NCBI RefSeq assembly: GCF_032854445.1
Contig: NC_088299.1
Span: 13,819,608 to 13,883,607 of the forward strand
Length of the DNA stretch: 64,000 bases
Reading direction: 5' to 3'
DNA from: Liolophura sinensis
Taxonomy: Eukaryota > Mollusca > Polyplacophora > Chitonida > Chitonidae
Shown one piece after another: positions 13,751 to 26,534 of the stretch (position 1 is its first letter; each line of letters opens with the position of its first letter). Below the pieces are notes generated by a model. The model saw only the letters and a list, made by a program, of their open reading frames with translations, did no database searches and was not told where the DNA came from. The position numbers and the translations under genes are program-made.

Positions 13751-14131
13751 CTCCGAGCCCAGTACGTCGGTATCAATGGCAATTCTGGGTTCGCGACAAC
13801 CACAGAAAGAACAGAAGAAATAACAAGAACGAAGCTGAAAACCATCTGAGAAATTTTTAGAAAATAAAAATAAATCTCGAAAAGTGAGAACAAACTGCGT
13901 GATATCCAAGTCACTTCAATCTGGATGACCGGGCGTGCAGCATTACAATGCATCACTGTACCTTAAAAACAAGTTTCCGCGATTAACTGCTTCCTAGAAC
14001 GCACAGCCGCCTGCTCCCACTCAAACAGGAAGTACATGCACACACCCATCAGTATAAATCTTTAGAACTTTGTCGGGCGCTGTGTGTTAATATATTAAGA
14101 TAAATAAAAGCAAAAACATCTAGAATGTTAC

Positions 14132-14348
14132 CATCAGTGTGTTTCCGGATGTATTTGCTGAAATTTCGTAGGCGGGTTCATCTGTGCCGTCTAAATTAAC
14201 ACAGATACTGAGTCATTATCCACTTTGAAGCCTTTTGGAAACAAACAGACAATTGCCATGACGAGGTTTGCCCGGACCGTGAAAGTTAGAACCATCCCTA
14301 GGAAACACATGTATGTTGTCATCCACCGACATGACGTCAGCGTTGGCA
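14132..14348 (-). CDS. Probable second coding exon of the SLC17-type gene (first helix and luminal loop)
   Basis: On the minus strand this reads CRWMTTYMCFLGMVLTFTV, then RANLVMAIVC, which fits helix 1 of SLC17 proteins. It continues as a loop with NLDGTDEPAYEISANTSGNT, which includes an N-glycosylation site (NTS). The helix and the loop lie in different frames: the helix frame meets a stop about 15 codons past the helix, and the loop frame opens only there. Phase with the next exon (13352-13599) also does not fit. Either the assembly has small errors here, a splice choice is missed, or this copy is decaying. The remaining exons are clean, so I favour a sequence error or missed splice. The acceptor side has only a weak pyrimidine tract. 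Confidence 0.55.
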
Positions 14349-14596
14349 CTTTTTCAGGTTATTATTGGACTCTCGTAAGAGGGAATGCTTTCTGTAAAGA
14401 TATTTTTTAAAAAGTAGAAATACTATCCAGGCACATGAGAGTATGCCGTCACAGAATTACTCTTGGTGAACCAAGACTAATTGTTGGATAGGAAAATATC
14501 AGGAAATAAAAACCTGTATTGAATAGTAATCCATGTTTGGATTGTGATCTAATGTGAAAAACTTAAAGCTATGATTTAAATTTACTGTTATCATAC

Positions 14597-14717
14597 TTTG
14601 GGGTTTCTTGCCTGAACGCCGCTTCCGAACCAGTGAGGATTGTTGATTGACGATTACGACCTCATTAGGCATCGGCGGCAGTAAGACATTGGTTGCATAA
14701 GCCAAATCGGGCCCCAT
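14597..14717 (-). CDS. Candidate first coding exon of the SLC17-type gene
   Basis: An ATG at 14717 opens MGPDLAYATNVLLPPMP, continuing to an RKRRSGKKP stretch, with a plausible donor (AAA|GTATGA) at 14597. A hydrophilic cytosolic N-terminus of about 40 residues ending in basic residues is usual in the SLC17 family. The end phase agrees with the proposed acceptor at 14348. There is no transcript evidence, and an upstream alternative exon is possible. Confidence 0.4.
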
Positions 14718-14751
14718 ACATCACTAATCACACAAATTAAATTATACAACT

Positions 14752-14885
14752 CCTCCAGCAACCTGCAGATGGTCGTGGGTCCCCCCCCACCGACCGGGCG
14801 CTCATCGGTTACCTCTCATTGTAAATGAATATTCTTGAGTACGACGTTAAACACCAATCAAATAAATAAATAAATAGATAAATAT
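14752..14885 (+). repeat. SINE 3' half
   Basis: CCAGCAACCTGCAGATGG, GTCGTGGGT, then TTCTTGAGTACGACGTTAAA and CACCAATCAAATAAATAAAT. Standard tail of the dispersed family, just upstream of the candidate first exon. Confidence 0.7.
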
Positions 14886-15154
14886 ATCTAAACATTAAAT
14901 CATGCTACTGGTTAATTTCATGTTCTATCTGGTCTTTCATGACTTACCAGTCACTGTTTTATAGTTGTGGGTAGCCGTGGTGTTGGTTATCAATGGGGTA
15001 ACATCCTTCGCCTCCATTATGAATGCTGATCTGAAGAGTCACGTGCTTGTATCTGTAATGTACCGTTACCTTGTTTGGGTTCTTTTTCTTAGACAGTTAT
15101 CTGGGTTAGTCATGCACCTGTGAAATGCGAGAGAATACCAAAGTTAAGGGTGGG

Positions 15155-15238
15155 CCTCCGTGGCCGAGGTGGTTAGCGTGCCAGCGCGGAATAATGACTC
15201 AGGTGCTTCTCACCAATGCGGTCGCTGTCATCAGGTAC
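15155..15238 (+). repeat. SINE tRNA-like head
   Basis: GGCCTCCGTGGCCGAGGTGG, then TTAGCGTGCCAGCGC and AATGACTCAGGTGCTTCTCA. This is the 5' tRNA-derived part of the family. The 3' half is missing, and the (AG)n run begins about 40 bp further on. Confidence 0.65.
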
Positions 15239-15275
15239 CATAGGCCTACCTATACTTGGAAGTGGTGAACTTGGA

Positions 15276-15512
<237 letters not shown>

Positions 15513-15559
15513 AGACATGGGTGGGGAGGGAGAGGGAGGGAGAAGGCGGGGCAGAGACA

Positions 15560-15953
15560 AAAAGAGTTGGAAAGGAGTACTTGCGGATGTTGGAGTTAAA
15601 GATTAACGTCTTTAGTCACTGGTGTGAATTACAGGGTATTTACGGATGTCGGAGTTAAAAGATTAACGTCTTGAGTCTCTGGGGTGAATTAAACAGTATT
15701 TACGGATGTCGGAGTTAAAATATTAACGTCTTGAGTCTCTAGTGTGAACTGAGGAGTACTTACGGATGTCGGAGTTAAAGATTAACGTCTTGACTCTCTT
15801 GTGTGAATTAAAGAGTATTTACGGATGTCGGAGTTAAAAGATTAACGTCTTGAGTCCCTGGTTTGAACTGAGAAGTACTGAAAGAGTTGGAAAGGAGTAC
15901 TTGCGGATGTTGGAGTTAAAGATTAACGTCTTGAGTCTCTGGTGTGAATTAAA
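15560..15953. repeat. ~61-bp tandem repeat, cut by the assembly gap
   Basis: About six copies of a ~61-bp unit with the cores TACGGATGTCGGAGTTAAAG and ATTAACGTCTTGAGTC. The leading segment GAGTTGGAAAGGAGTACTTG occurs at 15564 and again near 15883, which hints at a higher-order duplication. The array runs straight into the run of Ns, so its true length is unknown. Confidence 0.85.
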
Positions 15954-16153
15954 NNNNNNNNNNNNNNNNNNNNNNNNNNNNNNNNNNNNNNNNNNNNNNN
16001 NNNNNNNNNNNNNNNNNNNNNNNNNNNNNNNNNNNNNNNNNNNNNNNNNNNNNNNNNNNNNNNNNNNNNNNNNNNNNNNNNNNNNNNNNNNNNNNNNNNN
16101 NNNNNNNNNNNNNNNNNNNNNNNNNNNNNNNNNNNNNNNNNNNNNNNNNNNNN
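15954..16153. other. Assembly gap of 200 Ns
   Basis: An exact 200-base block of N, probably a placeholder of arbitrary size. It lies at the right edge of the ~61-bp tandem array, so collapse of that array is the likely cause. Confidence 0.99.
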
Positions 16154-16165
16154 GTGTCACAATAC

Positions 16166-16245
16166 CCCATCACCATGGCTTGACCGCAAATTGTTGGACT
16201 CAATCAGATCGTATCTTACAAACCTGGCTGTTTCGTCCAATCACA
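16166..16245 (-). repeat. Copy of the sequence that flanks the Polinton's left end
   Basis: TTGACCGCAAATTGTTGGAC, then TCAATCAGATC, ATCTTACAAAC and CCAATCA recur in reverse complement at 45065-45160, directly outside the Polinton. About 75-80 bp are clearly alike. The function is unknown; it looks like a dispersed host repeat or a shared 5'-gene sequence. Confidence 0.65.
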
Positions 16246-18069
16246 GCAGTTCTTACTCAGGCACTCGGGTCGATCATTGGCACATGTAACTTCAGTTCAA
16301 TGGAAGGTGTTGCTACCTCAGCTGATGTAAGCTCACTTATTTTTACTATTTTTTAGGTAAAATTTTATACGCATCATAATTAATCCAAACAGTGCTCGCC
16401 AATCTATGAATTACGCTTGCCATTCTGTGCCATTTGAGTTCATCAGTGTACAATGTAGGCTAATTACAACAGCGCAAACTGTCAAAGTTGTTGTTGTGCT
16501 CTTTATTTTAGCAATGTTAGTGCATGACGTACTCATCCTCAGTATTTAATAAGTCCAACTTAGTAGTTGCAAACGTAAAGTTGGTGGTAGCTCTGTGTGG
16601 CTAGGTTTGTGCAGAAATATATGTAAGCATTTACTTTCCCAGCACTCTTTGGTTCTCAGTGTGCTATCCTCAACACACTGGTGTTGTCCACAGTTAGCCC
16701 GAGACCTCGGTCTAAGAGTGGCTTATATATACTGGACCGCTAGCCATCCTTAGCCCGAGAGTTGTCTGCACCCGATTTCGGAATATTGCTTACAAAGAGC
16801 TACAACCTCATTCAATTCAAATGCATGCGTTTTAGATTCGTCCTGAATACACATAAAGCACGGCTATTCTGAAAGCTAAAATATTTACGCACATCTTGCC
16901 ACAGCCGCTACTCGCCTTTACATCCCCACTCTCCTGTAAATCTTAGCTGAAGTCAAAAATATGGTTATATTTGGCAGGTCGCCATGCGCTGGCATGTTTT
17001 TAAAATCTGGGTTAGCGAGGCACGCTTGCGCAGCAGTGGATAACCTTTCCGGAAAATTTCCGGAAATTGAAATTCTGACGACTTGCCAGCTGTTGCTGTC
17101 AACAGCAAATGGTAACAGTCAGGGAGCGTTTTGTCTTTTCTGACGTACCTGCCACATCCTTTGGCAAAAAACTATCAAGGCCTTCACGCACCGTAATGCC
17201 TATGGTACCCAATTTTGAATGGAGCGGATGTCGAAGGTAACCCACGTTTTTCATTTGCTAAAAAAATAATTTTAATCTGATAGTTTGCACAAACTGTGAG
17301 GTCTGTCATTTTGTGCCATAGGCTTCTGTCAAATTTGAATCTCCTCAGTCATATGGCTTTGTGCCTGTCAGAACTGACAGCCAGCTCAAAACATAGTGAC
17401 GTAATGAAAGGTCAACCATGAATGCACATGGGCGGGTAGCAGTAACATGGTTTTGTAGGTCAAAATGTCAACACGGCATGTGAGCGTAAGTCACAACTGT
17501 GAATTATCTTAGATTTACTGGCCGTAAAGGGTACAGAATGTTGGAAAACTTGGCAGAGGAAGACTCGGTGAACATAATTCATTGGAGTTTTGTCCTGTTA
17601 ATGCATGTACTGGTACATTTTGCACAGATTTTTGTTGCGCGTAGTTTCTCCGCGGTTGGCTATTTTTACATACCACTGTTTTAACCTGGATGACTCCTCG
17701 GCTGTGATCTATGCCTAACCCCATATTAAAAGATCACAGCCGAGATCCTTGCCTAGTTCGCAGTAGGCCCAGTGTATGATGTGGTTGCTCGTAATGCCTG
17801 TCCTTTTCTGCGACCGATGTATGTCAGTTTAGTGATATGCTACGTTTTGGAAGTATGCACTGCACCCTTACTTCTATGTGTACATCACCTACTGGCATCA
17901 TCTGCCATTCATGCACCATGTTTCAAATTTCAGTATAATCGCTCGGAAGTACTTCTTTACATGCATGTTAAATTTCTGTTTGTGCAACCCATCAAACCTA
18001 CAGCCATTGCATATGTCACATATCCTTTTTTTAATACCATTGAAACAAGATTGGCCTTCTTGTCTGAGG
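16246..18069. other. Stretch without a recognised gene
   Basis: An ATG-led short frame at 16300 runs to a donor-like GTAAGC at 16327, and another at 17466 (CAAAATGTCAACACGG) reaches a GTAAGT soon after. Either could be a first exon, but nothing downstream confirms it. A perfect 14-bp inverted repeat lies at 17697-17744. Confidence 0.3.
17697..17744. repeat. Perfect 14-bp inverted repeat with a 20-nt loop
   Basis: CTCGGCTGTGATCT (17697-17710) is matched exactly by AGATCACAGCCGAG (17731-17744). The arms are far more GC-rich than the surroundings. It may be a hairpin in RNA or the core of a small inverted-repeat element. Confidence 0.8.
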
Positions 18070-18280
18070 GAGTTAGGACGCCAGTGCTGCCATGTGACCC
18101 AGTCGCTAAGAGATCAACTCTAGTTCATGCTGGCTTCCTCTCTGGCCGTACATGAGCAGGTCTTCCAGCAACCTGCGCATGGTTGTGGGTTTCCTCCTCA
18201 CTCTGCCCAGTTTCCTCCCACCATAATGCTGTACTGGAATGCTCTTGAGCATCAAACACCAATGAAATAAATAAATTTAT
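18070..18280 (+). repeat. SINE, near full-length body and tail
   Basis: CAGTCGCTAAGAGATCAACT, TTCATGCTGGCTTCCTCTC, CCAGCAACCTGCGCATGG and TTTCCTCCCACCATAATGC, then CACCAATGAAATAAATAAAT. The tRNA-like head is decayed. Confidence 0.7.
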
Positions 18281-21200
18281 CATTTATACAGTATGCCAAC
18301 AACATGCACCATTTCCAGCATGCACTTGTTCCCTTCTTTAAATGTTGCGTGCATCAAGTTCCCATAACATTCCCCTAATGCATGTTTATGTTATGCCATT
18401 CTCGGCTTCACACTGTCTCAAAAATGCATTTGTGTAAAACCTCTAATTGTGTTTTTGTGTATGGTTAGCAAAAACAGAATGCTGTGAAGTACTTAATTTT
18501 TGCATAGAACTAATTTTCGTATCAATAATTTACCGCAAAAAATAATTTCAGCGAAAAATATCCAATATTGAATGATGTGCTACAGGTCGAAGGTAAATTA
18601 TGGTTTAAATATGTACAAACTCTGATGCTAAGGCTTTGTTGGTATAAAACAAAGTGGGAGTTCATTCGTCTGTAGTTAGATTAGTCTTCACTGTGCCAGT
18701 AAAGTGAAAGAAAAGTACATTCTAGCATGTGCTGGCTTCTAATGAATGTCGCTGTGATAAGCGCTATGTCATTAGCTGTGTCTCTCTTGTGATCCAATAA
18801 GTTCTAACAAACTGTGAAGTGTGTATAACACAATGGCCGTTTGACAGCTACAGCAATGTTTGCGGTTTCTAACCTGCTACAGAGGACGTTTAAAACTGAA
18901 AACAGTGCAAAACTTACCGTGTTGCTTGATAAAGAATGAGTGATTGGCGCCGATAATGGTGAATTCACATGTTTCGAAGTAAACTGCTCAAAAGGTGACA
19001 GGTCACTTTGCCAGAAGTTGATGAGTACTTTAAAAGTACTCATCAGTGAATCAAAAAGAAGTGACACCTGTTTGAGTACTGCTCACAGTAGGTGCGAAGA
19101 TAATCTTCTTACGTAGTGTTAAAGCATCCCCCATTGTTTTAATCTATGATCCAGATCACAAGGATTAGTGACACTGCAGGAAACAAAGGAGAATTAAAGC
19201 CACCCATGATGATTCAGGTTTGACGTGCTTGAATAATTTGGGCCATATCTTGGAAAATTTAAGATTTTAAGATTTGTCTTTCAGTATTCTCTTAAATACA
19301 CAAAAATTAATTCCAGCAAACATAGTTTTGGAGAAAACCCACAAAAATAAATTCCAGAGAATAATAAGGACTTTACAGTAATCCCTTGTGTTCCAAGTTC
19401 AACTGCTTGAACATTCCGTCTTATTCCTCAATATTTTAATCTCAGATGTGTTTGTGTTTCCATCACACTTGTATATTCCTTTAGATCATGTTACATGAAT
19501 GTCTATTTTACGCCTGTGTCACTTTTGTGTTTAAGTTTTATACATGTAAACTATGTCCAGAAAATCTATGCTAATCTTAACTCTTTGTACAGAAACTATA
19601 TTATTCTGGTTCCCAAAACCATTAACTAGGCCATCATATGGCTATAAACTTGTCATGTGTTACCAATGCAGATTCTAATCAACATACTGCTTCAGTTGTT
19701 TTTCCTCAGTTCTGTTAGTATTTGTGTATTATTTCAATCTCATGGCTGTATTAAAATCATACAAAATTTCCAGGTTCTAAACATATTTTGTTTTCATGTT
19801 CACACATCTGTGGCTTGTGCATAGCTGTATATATGTACATCTTTTACATGTTGAATTTTTGTTATTTTTTTCCCCCCTAAAATGGCTTTTGTTGCTCTCT
19901 GGCATCAGTATGCTCATGTATTGCAGCTTCTGTTATCAGCAGCCTCTATGGTTAAACTTTGTAGCTTATGTCGTACCCCGGGCGTCAGCATCTGCATCTG
20001 ATAATGGAGAAAACGATGTTAAACAAAATGTTAGGAGGTGGTATCTTAAAAAGTACTGCGGGTATTGAGCTCAGGGTTTGCCCACTTGTAGAGCACAGTA
20101 TAGGGTTGGTATCTTACAAAGTATGTCATGTATTGACCTGAAGTTTTACATACATATAAATCTCCTTGAGCATATTAATTACTGTAAATTACCAAATTCA
20201 CGATTTCAGTTCTTTATGCATTGGGCTGAAGTTTTGCCTTCTTGTGTCTCATACAGGCGAGCCCTTTGGTAGCAATTATAAGTTTAGCATAACATGTTGT
20301 TGTTCATTTGTTTTTATTGCATTCTTACACCATTACACTTTTTCTGTAAGCCTCATACTGTTTGTGTTGCTCATACATGCTCTTGATTAAAGCCTTCTCT
20401 CATAATATATCGATAGTGTGCCAATTGTTTTATGACCAGAGGCTTGGTCATTTTCCTAACTAATCTAAAGTATGCAACTAATCGTTGCATACTTCATTGT
20501 TATCACATTGATTAAATGATGTAAAGTTTATCTTAAACACAAATCTCTTATAACATTACTTGAGTTTCCTTTTATCATACATGTAGTATGTGTTCAGTGA
20601 AAAAAAGCATAATTTACATGTACCTTTTTTAAATTTCAGGTTTACTTATCCTCAGCATTCTTGTCAATATGGGGTAGGCCAATCTTTTCACCTTTTATGC
20701 AACATTGGTAAGGACACATCATCTTTCAAGTTTATCAACAGCCACCTATTTTGCCATTTCAACCTTAAACTCCTGTTACATTATCTGTTTATGTTCTTCG
20801 TTATGCTGTTGCAAATCATTGTAAAATACATAGCAACATGTAAACATGGCCACAGTCAACAAGTGTGCTACAATGTCTGTATATGCTACTAGTTTTGCAA
20901 ACAAAGGCACTTCCCAATTGCACTCAAAGTTGCAACAAGTGGTCTACACCACTCCTGGTGCTGAGGTAATACCTAAGGTTGGTTTCAAAACATTTGCCTT
21001 CATCCAGTATATTGTAGTTTGCAGGCAGTGGCCCAGTGGTTAAGATACACAAGATACATATAGCCACCCCAGTTTGGAAGGCAATTGTACACATCCCGCT
21101 CTTAATTTTTATGGCTCCTTAAGCATGACAATAATCCGTCGACCATGCTTGTGTGGTCGTCATCAAAGAAGTTGGTTTCAGAAGTAAAATTCACACAACA

Positions 21201-22744
21201 CAGAATGCACTTGTCTAGCACTGCCAGTCAAAACCTGTGTGTTGCATGTGGCAAAGCTCACCAGCTGCTGACCAAAGGCCTATGTTTTTTTGTTTTTTTT
21301 TTTTCGGCACAGCCATGGTCTCAGTGAAATGCACAAATAATCAAATATTACGCAGTATCAAGGCCATATGTAGAGCCATTTAATGTCCACAAAACAGTTT
21401 GTCTGTGAAACTGTTGCACACCCAAACTAATCAAACTGTTATTAAAACTAGCTGACATACTGAGCAAAAATATCACAGTTTACCAATAAAAAGCTTTTGT
21501 TTTCATACCAATTTCTCTCATTCACACACTCCAAAACTCCCAAGCATGAATTTTAGTTGCATTTCATAAAATGTTATTTTTAATGTTTGGCATCACAACC
21601 TTCTAGTTTTTTCTACACATGGCCTTCGGTATTGCTTCAAACCAAAATCAAATAAGGTCACTTTCATATGTATATCATTGTTTCACTGTTTATCATATTG
21701 CCTCTCCATCAGTGCAACTTCGTCATGGTTCTTCTTATCAATCATAAAATTGGGTCAATTTGGTTAAATGTGTATATGTAGATCAAAGAAACTGTGTATT
21801 AGTAACCCATTTTGTTAACTTGTCTCTTTGCACTGATTTCCTCCTCACAATTTTATGTTCCTTGTTGCTACATTTACATGCACTGTGTAGCTGCAGGTGT
21901 TTCAGTTAATTAGTAACAATAGTTCTTGTTTACTGCCAATTCTCAAACCAAACCAGTTAATTTAAATAAAATCCTTTCAAAATATGTGGTTAACTGTGCA
22001 TGTAGTTACATTTTTGTAACGGTAACACATTAAATATTATTCAAGGCACAACCATTTGCAGCATCAGCGGTCATCTCATGCCCTCCCTTAGCATAATGTA
22101 TGTAAATCATGTAGGCAACACTTTTACAAAATATATGTGTAATCAAGCTAACAAATACATAAATACACCAAAGCGATCTTTTGACTTAAGCTTATCATGT
22201 CTTTTCTGATGTATATATATATGCACTACATAATATTATTCCATTTGCCAAAAAAATTGTTGTACATAGTTATCTTACCTCCAACTTTATTATATTCCAG
22301 ATTCATTCAAAGGCATCTTCAAGATCCTTGTCAACCATGATGCAAGCCAAGTGCTGACATTCACCTTTCGTAAAACACAAGTACATGTGAGTGAGTTATG
22401 TAAATAAATTCTCCCACCACCCGTACTTCCAAATGTCATTCTTGTAATAAAAGTGTGACACAGTTGCTTTAATCTGTTACAGTTTAGCATTTAACCCATT
22501 ATTGCAAGCCATAGAGTATAAAGTGTAATGGTTGCCAATGCATTTACAGTATAGACAGTAAAACCACAGCAGCCATCAGTGTTATTGTTTGCAGATGCGA
22601 ACAAAATTGGTGTCTTTAAATTGCACTTGCAGATGGTGCGTATATTTGGTCTGTGAAACAGTTTGTTCATCTGTGTGTCTGTTCAGTCAAAACTTGTCAT
22701 CAAATAATTGGCTTATATTTGTGAACTAAGTTCCCTTTGTACTC
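18281..22744. other. AT-rich stretch without a recognised gene
   Basis: Low-GC DNA, rich in TG and CA steps, which looks like intron or intergenic sequence. It holds a perfect 11-bp hairpin at 20468-20494 and a possible tRNA-like SINE head near 21020-21050 (GTGGCCCAGTGGTTAAG). The open frames of 60-100 codons have no motif or exon border that I trust. Confidence 0.4.
20468..20494. repeat. Perfect 11-bp inverted repeat, 5-nt loop
   Basis: AAGTATGCAAC (20468-20478), loop TAATC, then GTTGCATACTT (20484-20494). It is a compact hairpin in otherwise featureless AT-rich DNA. No T-run, poly(A) signal or gene end stands next to it. Confidence 0.75.
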
Positions 22745-22838
22745 TCACTGGTTTCCACCATAATGCTTTCTGCTGTTAAATACGTAAAATATTCCTCAGT
22801 CCATTGCAAAACACCAATCAAATAAGTAAATAAACTAG
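22745..22838 (+). repeat. SINE 3'-tail fragment
   Basis: TTTCCACCATAATGC, then AAATATTCCTCAGT and CAAAACACCAATCAAATAAG. Tail of the dispersed family. Confidence 0.6.
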
Positions 22839-22994
22839 CAGCATCATAATACTCACCCATCTCGATCTCCTCTCAGCTACAATATACACAACACAATATC
22901 TGTACTGTAATACTGTACATTACTGTACAAAGTATATGTACACAGAGGTATAACAGAGTTCATGTATGGCCCTAGTCGGCTGCCTGTATTCAGA

Positions 22995-23180
22995 GCTATT
23001 CGCCTGTCACCAATGCAGTCGCAGTCAGTTCATGCCCTCTGTGGTCCTAGGTGGCAAGGTTTGGTAACAACTGGCAGATGGTTGTGGGTTTTGAGCCCAG
23101 TTTCCTTCCACCATAATGCTGACCGCTGTCGTATAAGTGAAATATTCTTCAGTATGGCGTAAAACACCAAATAAATAAAT
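22995..23180 (+). repeat. SINE, body and tail
   Basis: GTCACCAATGCAGTCGCAG, TTCATGCCCTCTG, CTGGCAGATGGTTGTGGGT, TTTCCTTCCACCATAATGC and AATATTCTTCAGTATGGCG, then CACCAAATAAATAAA. Confidence 0.7.
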
Positions 23181-26100
23181 TGTGGTTTTCCATGGGCACT
23201 TACATTTCATTAACCCATAATACTCATGAACATTATACGAGTCAACAAGTCTTCGGTACAGCATTAACAAACTATCAGATAAATAAATTGGAAGCATTCT
23301 GCCAAATTCAACAAAACATGCAATTTACTTGCAAATCCTAAAAGCCAAATTAAATTATGTACTGCACAACTGACTCTTCATCTCCTGGGTCAGTGCTCAT
23401 GATTGCCTCATTAGCTTCAGTTAAGTGCATTCCTCTAGAGCTAGTTGTTTTTATGTAGTGCACACACTACCCACATTATGTGTTCTTATTTATTTTTGAT
23501 ACCTGTTCACATCAGCCCAATGCCAGATGGTTTTAGATATAAATGCTGTTCATGCAACAAATTCTGCTTGGTTATTATGCTTTAAAGCACCATCTATTCT
23601 TCTTTTCAGATCCTCTCCATTCCTCCCATGAGTACAACAGAAGACAACATTTTGGGGTGACTAGAGACAGATAAATCCATCATCTGCAATTAATCCTGCC
23701 ATCTTTGATGAACACTTCACACTTCATTTTATATTTTCACCATTTGTGACGCAAACCTTGTTTCTGCACAGGTAGTCTAAATCACCTCTGTTGAGGCTTG
23801 TTGTCTCAATTGGTTTTAATCTTGGTGCATGCAATACAATCCATCAGTTTTCTTGTAAATCATCACTTCATTCGAATAAAGTTTGTCATTTTATTTAAAA
23901 TAATAATCGAATATAATATTCAATTTTGTTGTCTTGAGTGAACAAATCATTACTCAGTTCTTCATCAGGTTGCATGGTCATTAACTTACTTGTATTCTTT
24001 TATATTATCAAATTAGAAATACAACAGTTAACTATTTCTGCCGTCTGTTTCTCCTGTACATCTTTGGAGCAACTTGGAGGTCTCTGAACTGTATCCAGAT
24101 GTACAATACTTTTGAGTCTTTAGGCCTCATCAATTAATATTTCTGTTTTACTGGCAAAATCTTCTTTTTTTTCTAATGTTTTAAGGCAGTGCAAATATAA
24201 AACTCAAAAATCATCTAATTTGTGGCACATGTGGATTGTCCCAGTAATTGTTTAAGATATATTTATGTTATCCAAAAGCCTTCAAAAACAGGAAAATCAC
24301 AAAATAAAATGGTTAATTTTCAAGTTTATTTTTGTTCGATCTTTCAACCTTTATTGTTGGCTCACCTGTAAAGCATAAATATAATTGCTGTATCCTTACA
24401 TTCCAGGTACATGTACTAGTATACTTAATCAGGTACTCTTCATTTCTGTGGTCAACACATACCATTCAGTCATCATCCTTCATACATATGGCAAGCATCA
24501 ATGGGGGTGGTGTAGTTGTGGGTGGTGCAACGTACCCACAGATGGATGCCTCAAGTTGTCTTGTAATAGCACACAGCTACATGAAGCATGGTTAGCAGCT
24601 TGACTCTAACTCACAGACAAACAAAGTGTAGGTTCAATCCCGGTGCTCGCAGGCAATCTCTGCTTTCCCAAACATCATAGGCACTTGGTATAGGTCACGG
24701 TATGCAGTATCTCAGGGTGCTGTTGGGCAGTCTTGCATTCATTCAATACCCTGTGCCTTGCATTCTAACATAATATAAGCATGCCCAAGGCTGGTGGTTT
24801 ACCCTGGACAGTTTCCTCGAACTACAAAACTCGGTGCCATTGCGTTAGTTTATTAGTCAACATGCAGGCATATGTACGGCATGTACTAAGCTCAGGTTTT
24901 GCTCACATGGGGAACACAACACAAAGACATGTTCCATAGCTCATGCTCTGTTAACATTTTAGCTACCCAAATTCTTGTAATTTTTGGGACATTTATTACA
25001 AGTGCTGAAAGCATAATATTAAATTTCTTTCCTGGCTTTTTGGAAAAGTAAAGATATGTTGTTCGTTAGATGGTATAGCCATGTGAGTGAGTGGCTTGGG
25101 GCTTAAAGTCATATTTAACAATTTTACAGTCATATGACGATGAGGGAATGCTTAGCGTGTAGGTAATGTGCCTCCTTGTTGCAGGATGGAATTCCACCGC
25201 TCTTTTATCTAGTGCTGCTTCACTGAGTCGCTTTACCGAAGGGAAGTAAGGCGCCCCGCCCGAGCCATCATACTGATACGGGTCAATCAGTAGTTGCACT
25301 ATCCCCTTCATGCTAAAAGTTACAACTTCCTCTTTTAAGGAGACACTTGTTTAAGTTCATATCCTTTGTGCTTTGTAAGTGTATTAAGTACCGTAAATTA
25401 CCAAATTCACGACCTCAGTACTTTACGTGTTGAGCTCAAGTTCAATAGGCAGGAAACTCTTTCATAATTTCAAATCCCAAACAAACAACTGTCACACTGT
25501 ACATTTTTTTCTCATGTTACCTTTACATGTTAAATTACATGTATTATCAGGGCAAGCTTTCAAACCAGCCCCAATGGTTAACTGTTGTACCAAATGTAGG
25601 ATACCCGTGGGGAGCATTCTCTCTGACCTGAGCTTGGTACTTGTAGAACAGCATTACATGACTATGTTTCCAGACAGTCCCTGGGTATCATTCTCTCAAT
25701 ATATTTATTAAAAAGCTTTTATTTTCTATTAATATATAAAAGAGTAAAATATTAAACATGTGTCCAGTACTGCTAAAACAAATTAACACAACTATAATTT
25801 TATGCCTTATTATAAGTAGTATTAAATATAATGTGTGCATATAAACAATGGCATTGTTATTTATGTGACCAAGTGTAGTTTGCCATGTAATACTGTGCAA
25901 TTGTGCAAGTCAGTTAGTGTAGAGCACTATGACGCTGTATACCAACTGTAAGTACACACTAATCGTTACATATGTTTATTGTGACGCCATAGTCCCATTC
26001 AAAGTGTCCCACTGCACTACAGTCATGTTTACAATGGCTTTAGTCTGTGCCATCCTTACTAACAATATTCACAGGATACAAGAAGTAGTGTATTGTTCCA

Positions 26101-26259
26101 TTTTATAGAAACTGTTTATCCCAAACAACTGGACCAAGTTGATGGAGCCATTGAGCTTGAGTGGAATGTTGAGAAGATGCTGAAGCAGTCTGCCGTGTTT
26201 TCTCATCAAAACACAGCTCTCCTCTCTATGGAGAATCATCTGCTGCCATCACATGCCAT
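23181..26259. other. Stretch without a recognised gene
   Basis: AT-rich. A tRNA-like B-box sequence (GTAGGTTCAATCCCGG) lies near 24590-24660 and is probably another SINE head. At 26093-26259 a frame reads YPKQLDQVDGAIELEWNVEK after an ACAG, so it could be an exon of an unknown gene, but it runs into the satellite that follows and no donor is clear. Confidence 0.3.
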
Positions 26260-26534
26260 TTTACACACCGTCTACTCAATATTCTCTCTGTATAATGCAC
26301 ACACTACACCAGACCTTTCAAATCCCACCCAGTTCTCTGTACAATCAACACACTTCACATATTAAACCCACCTTCCGTAGCTCATCCAAATATTCGCACA
26401 ATGCACACTCTTTAGCCCACCCAGGTCACTACACACCTACTTCCATATCCCATTCAACAGTGTACAGACACTACAACCCACTGCCCATAACCCACCCTGG
26501 TCCCTCTAAACACACTCCAACCCACCTTTCACAG

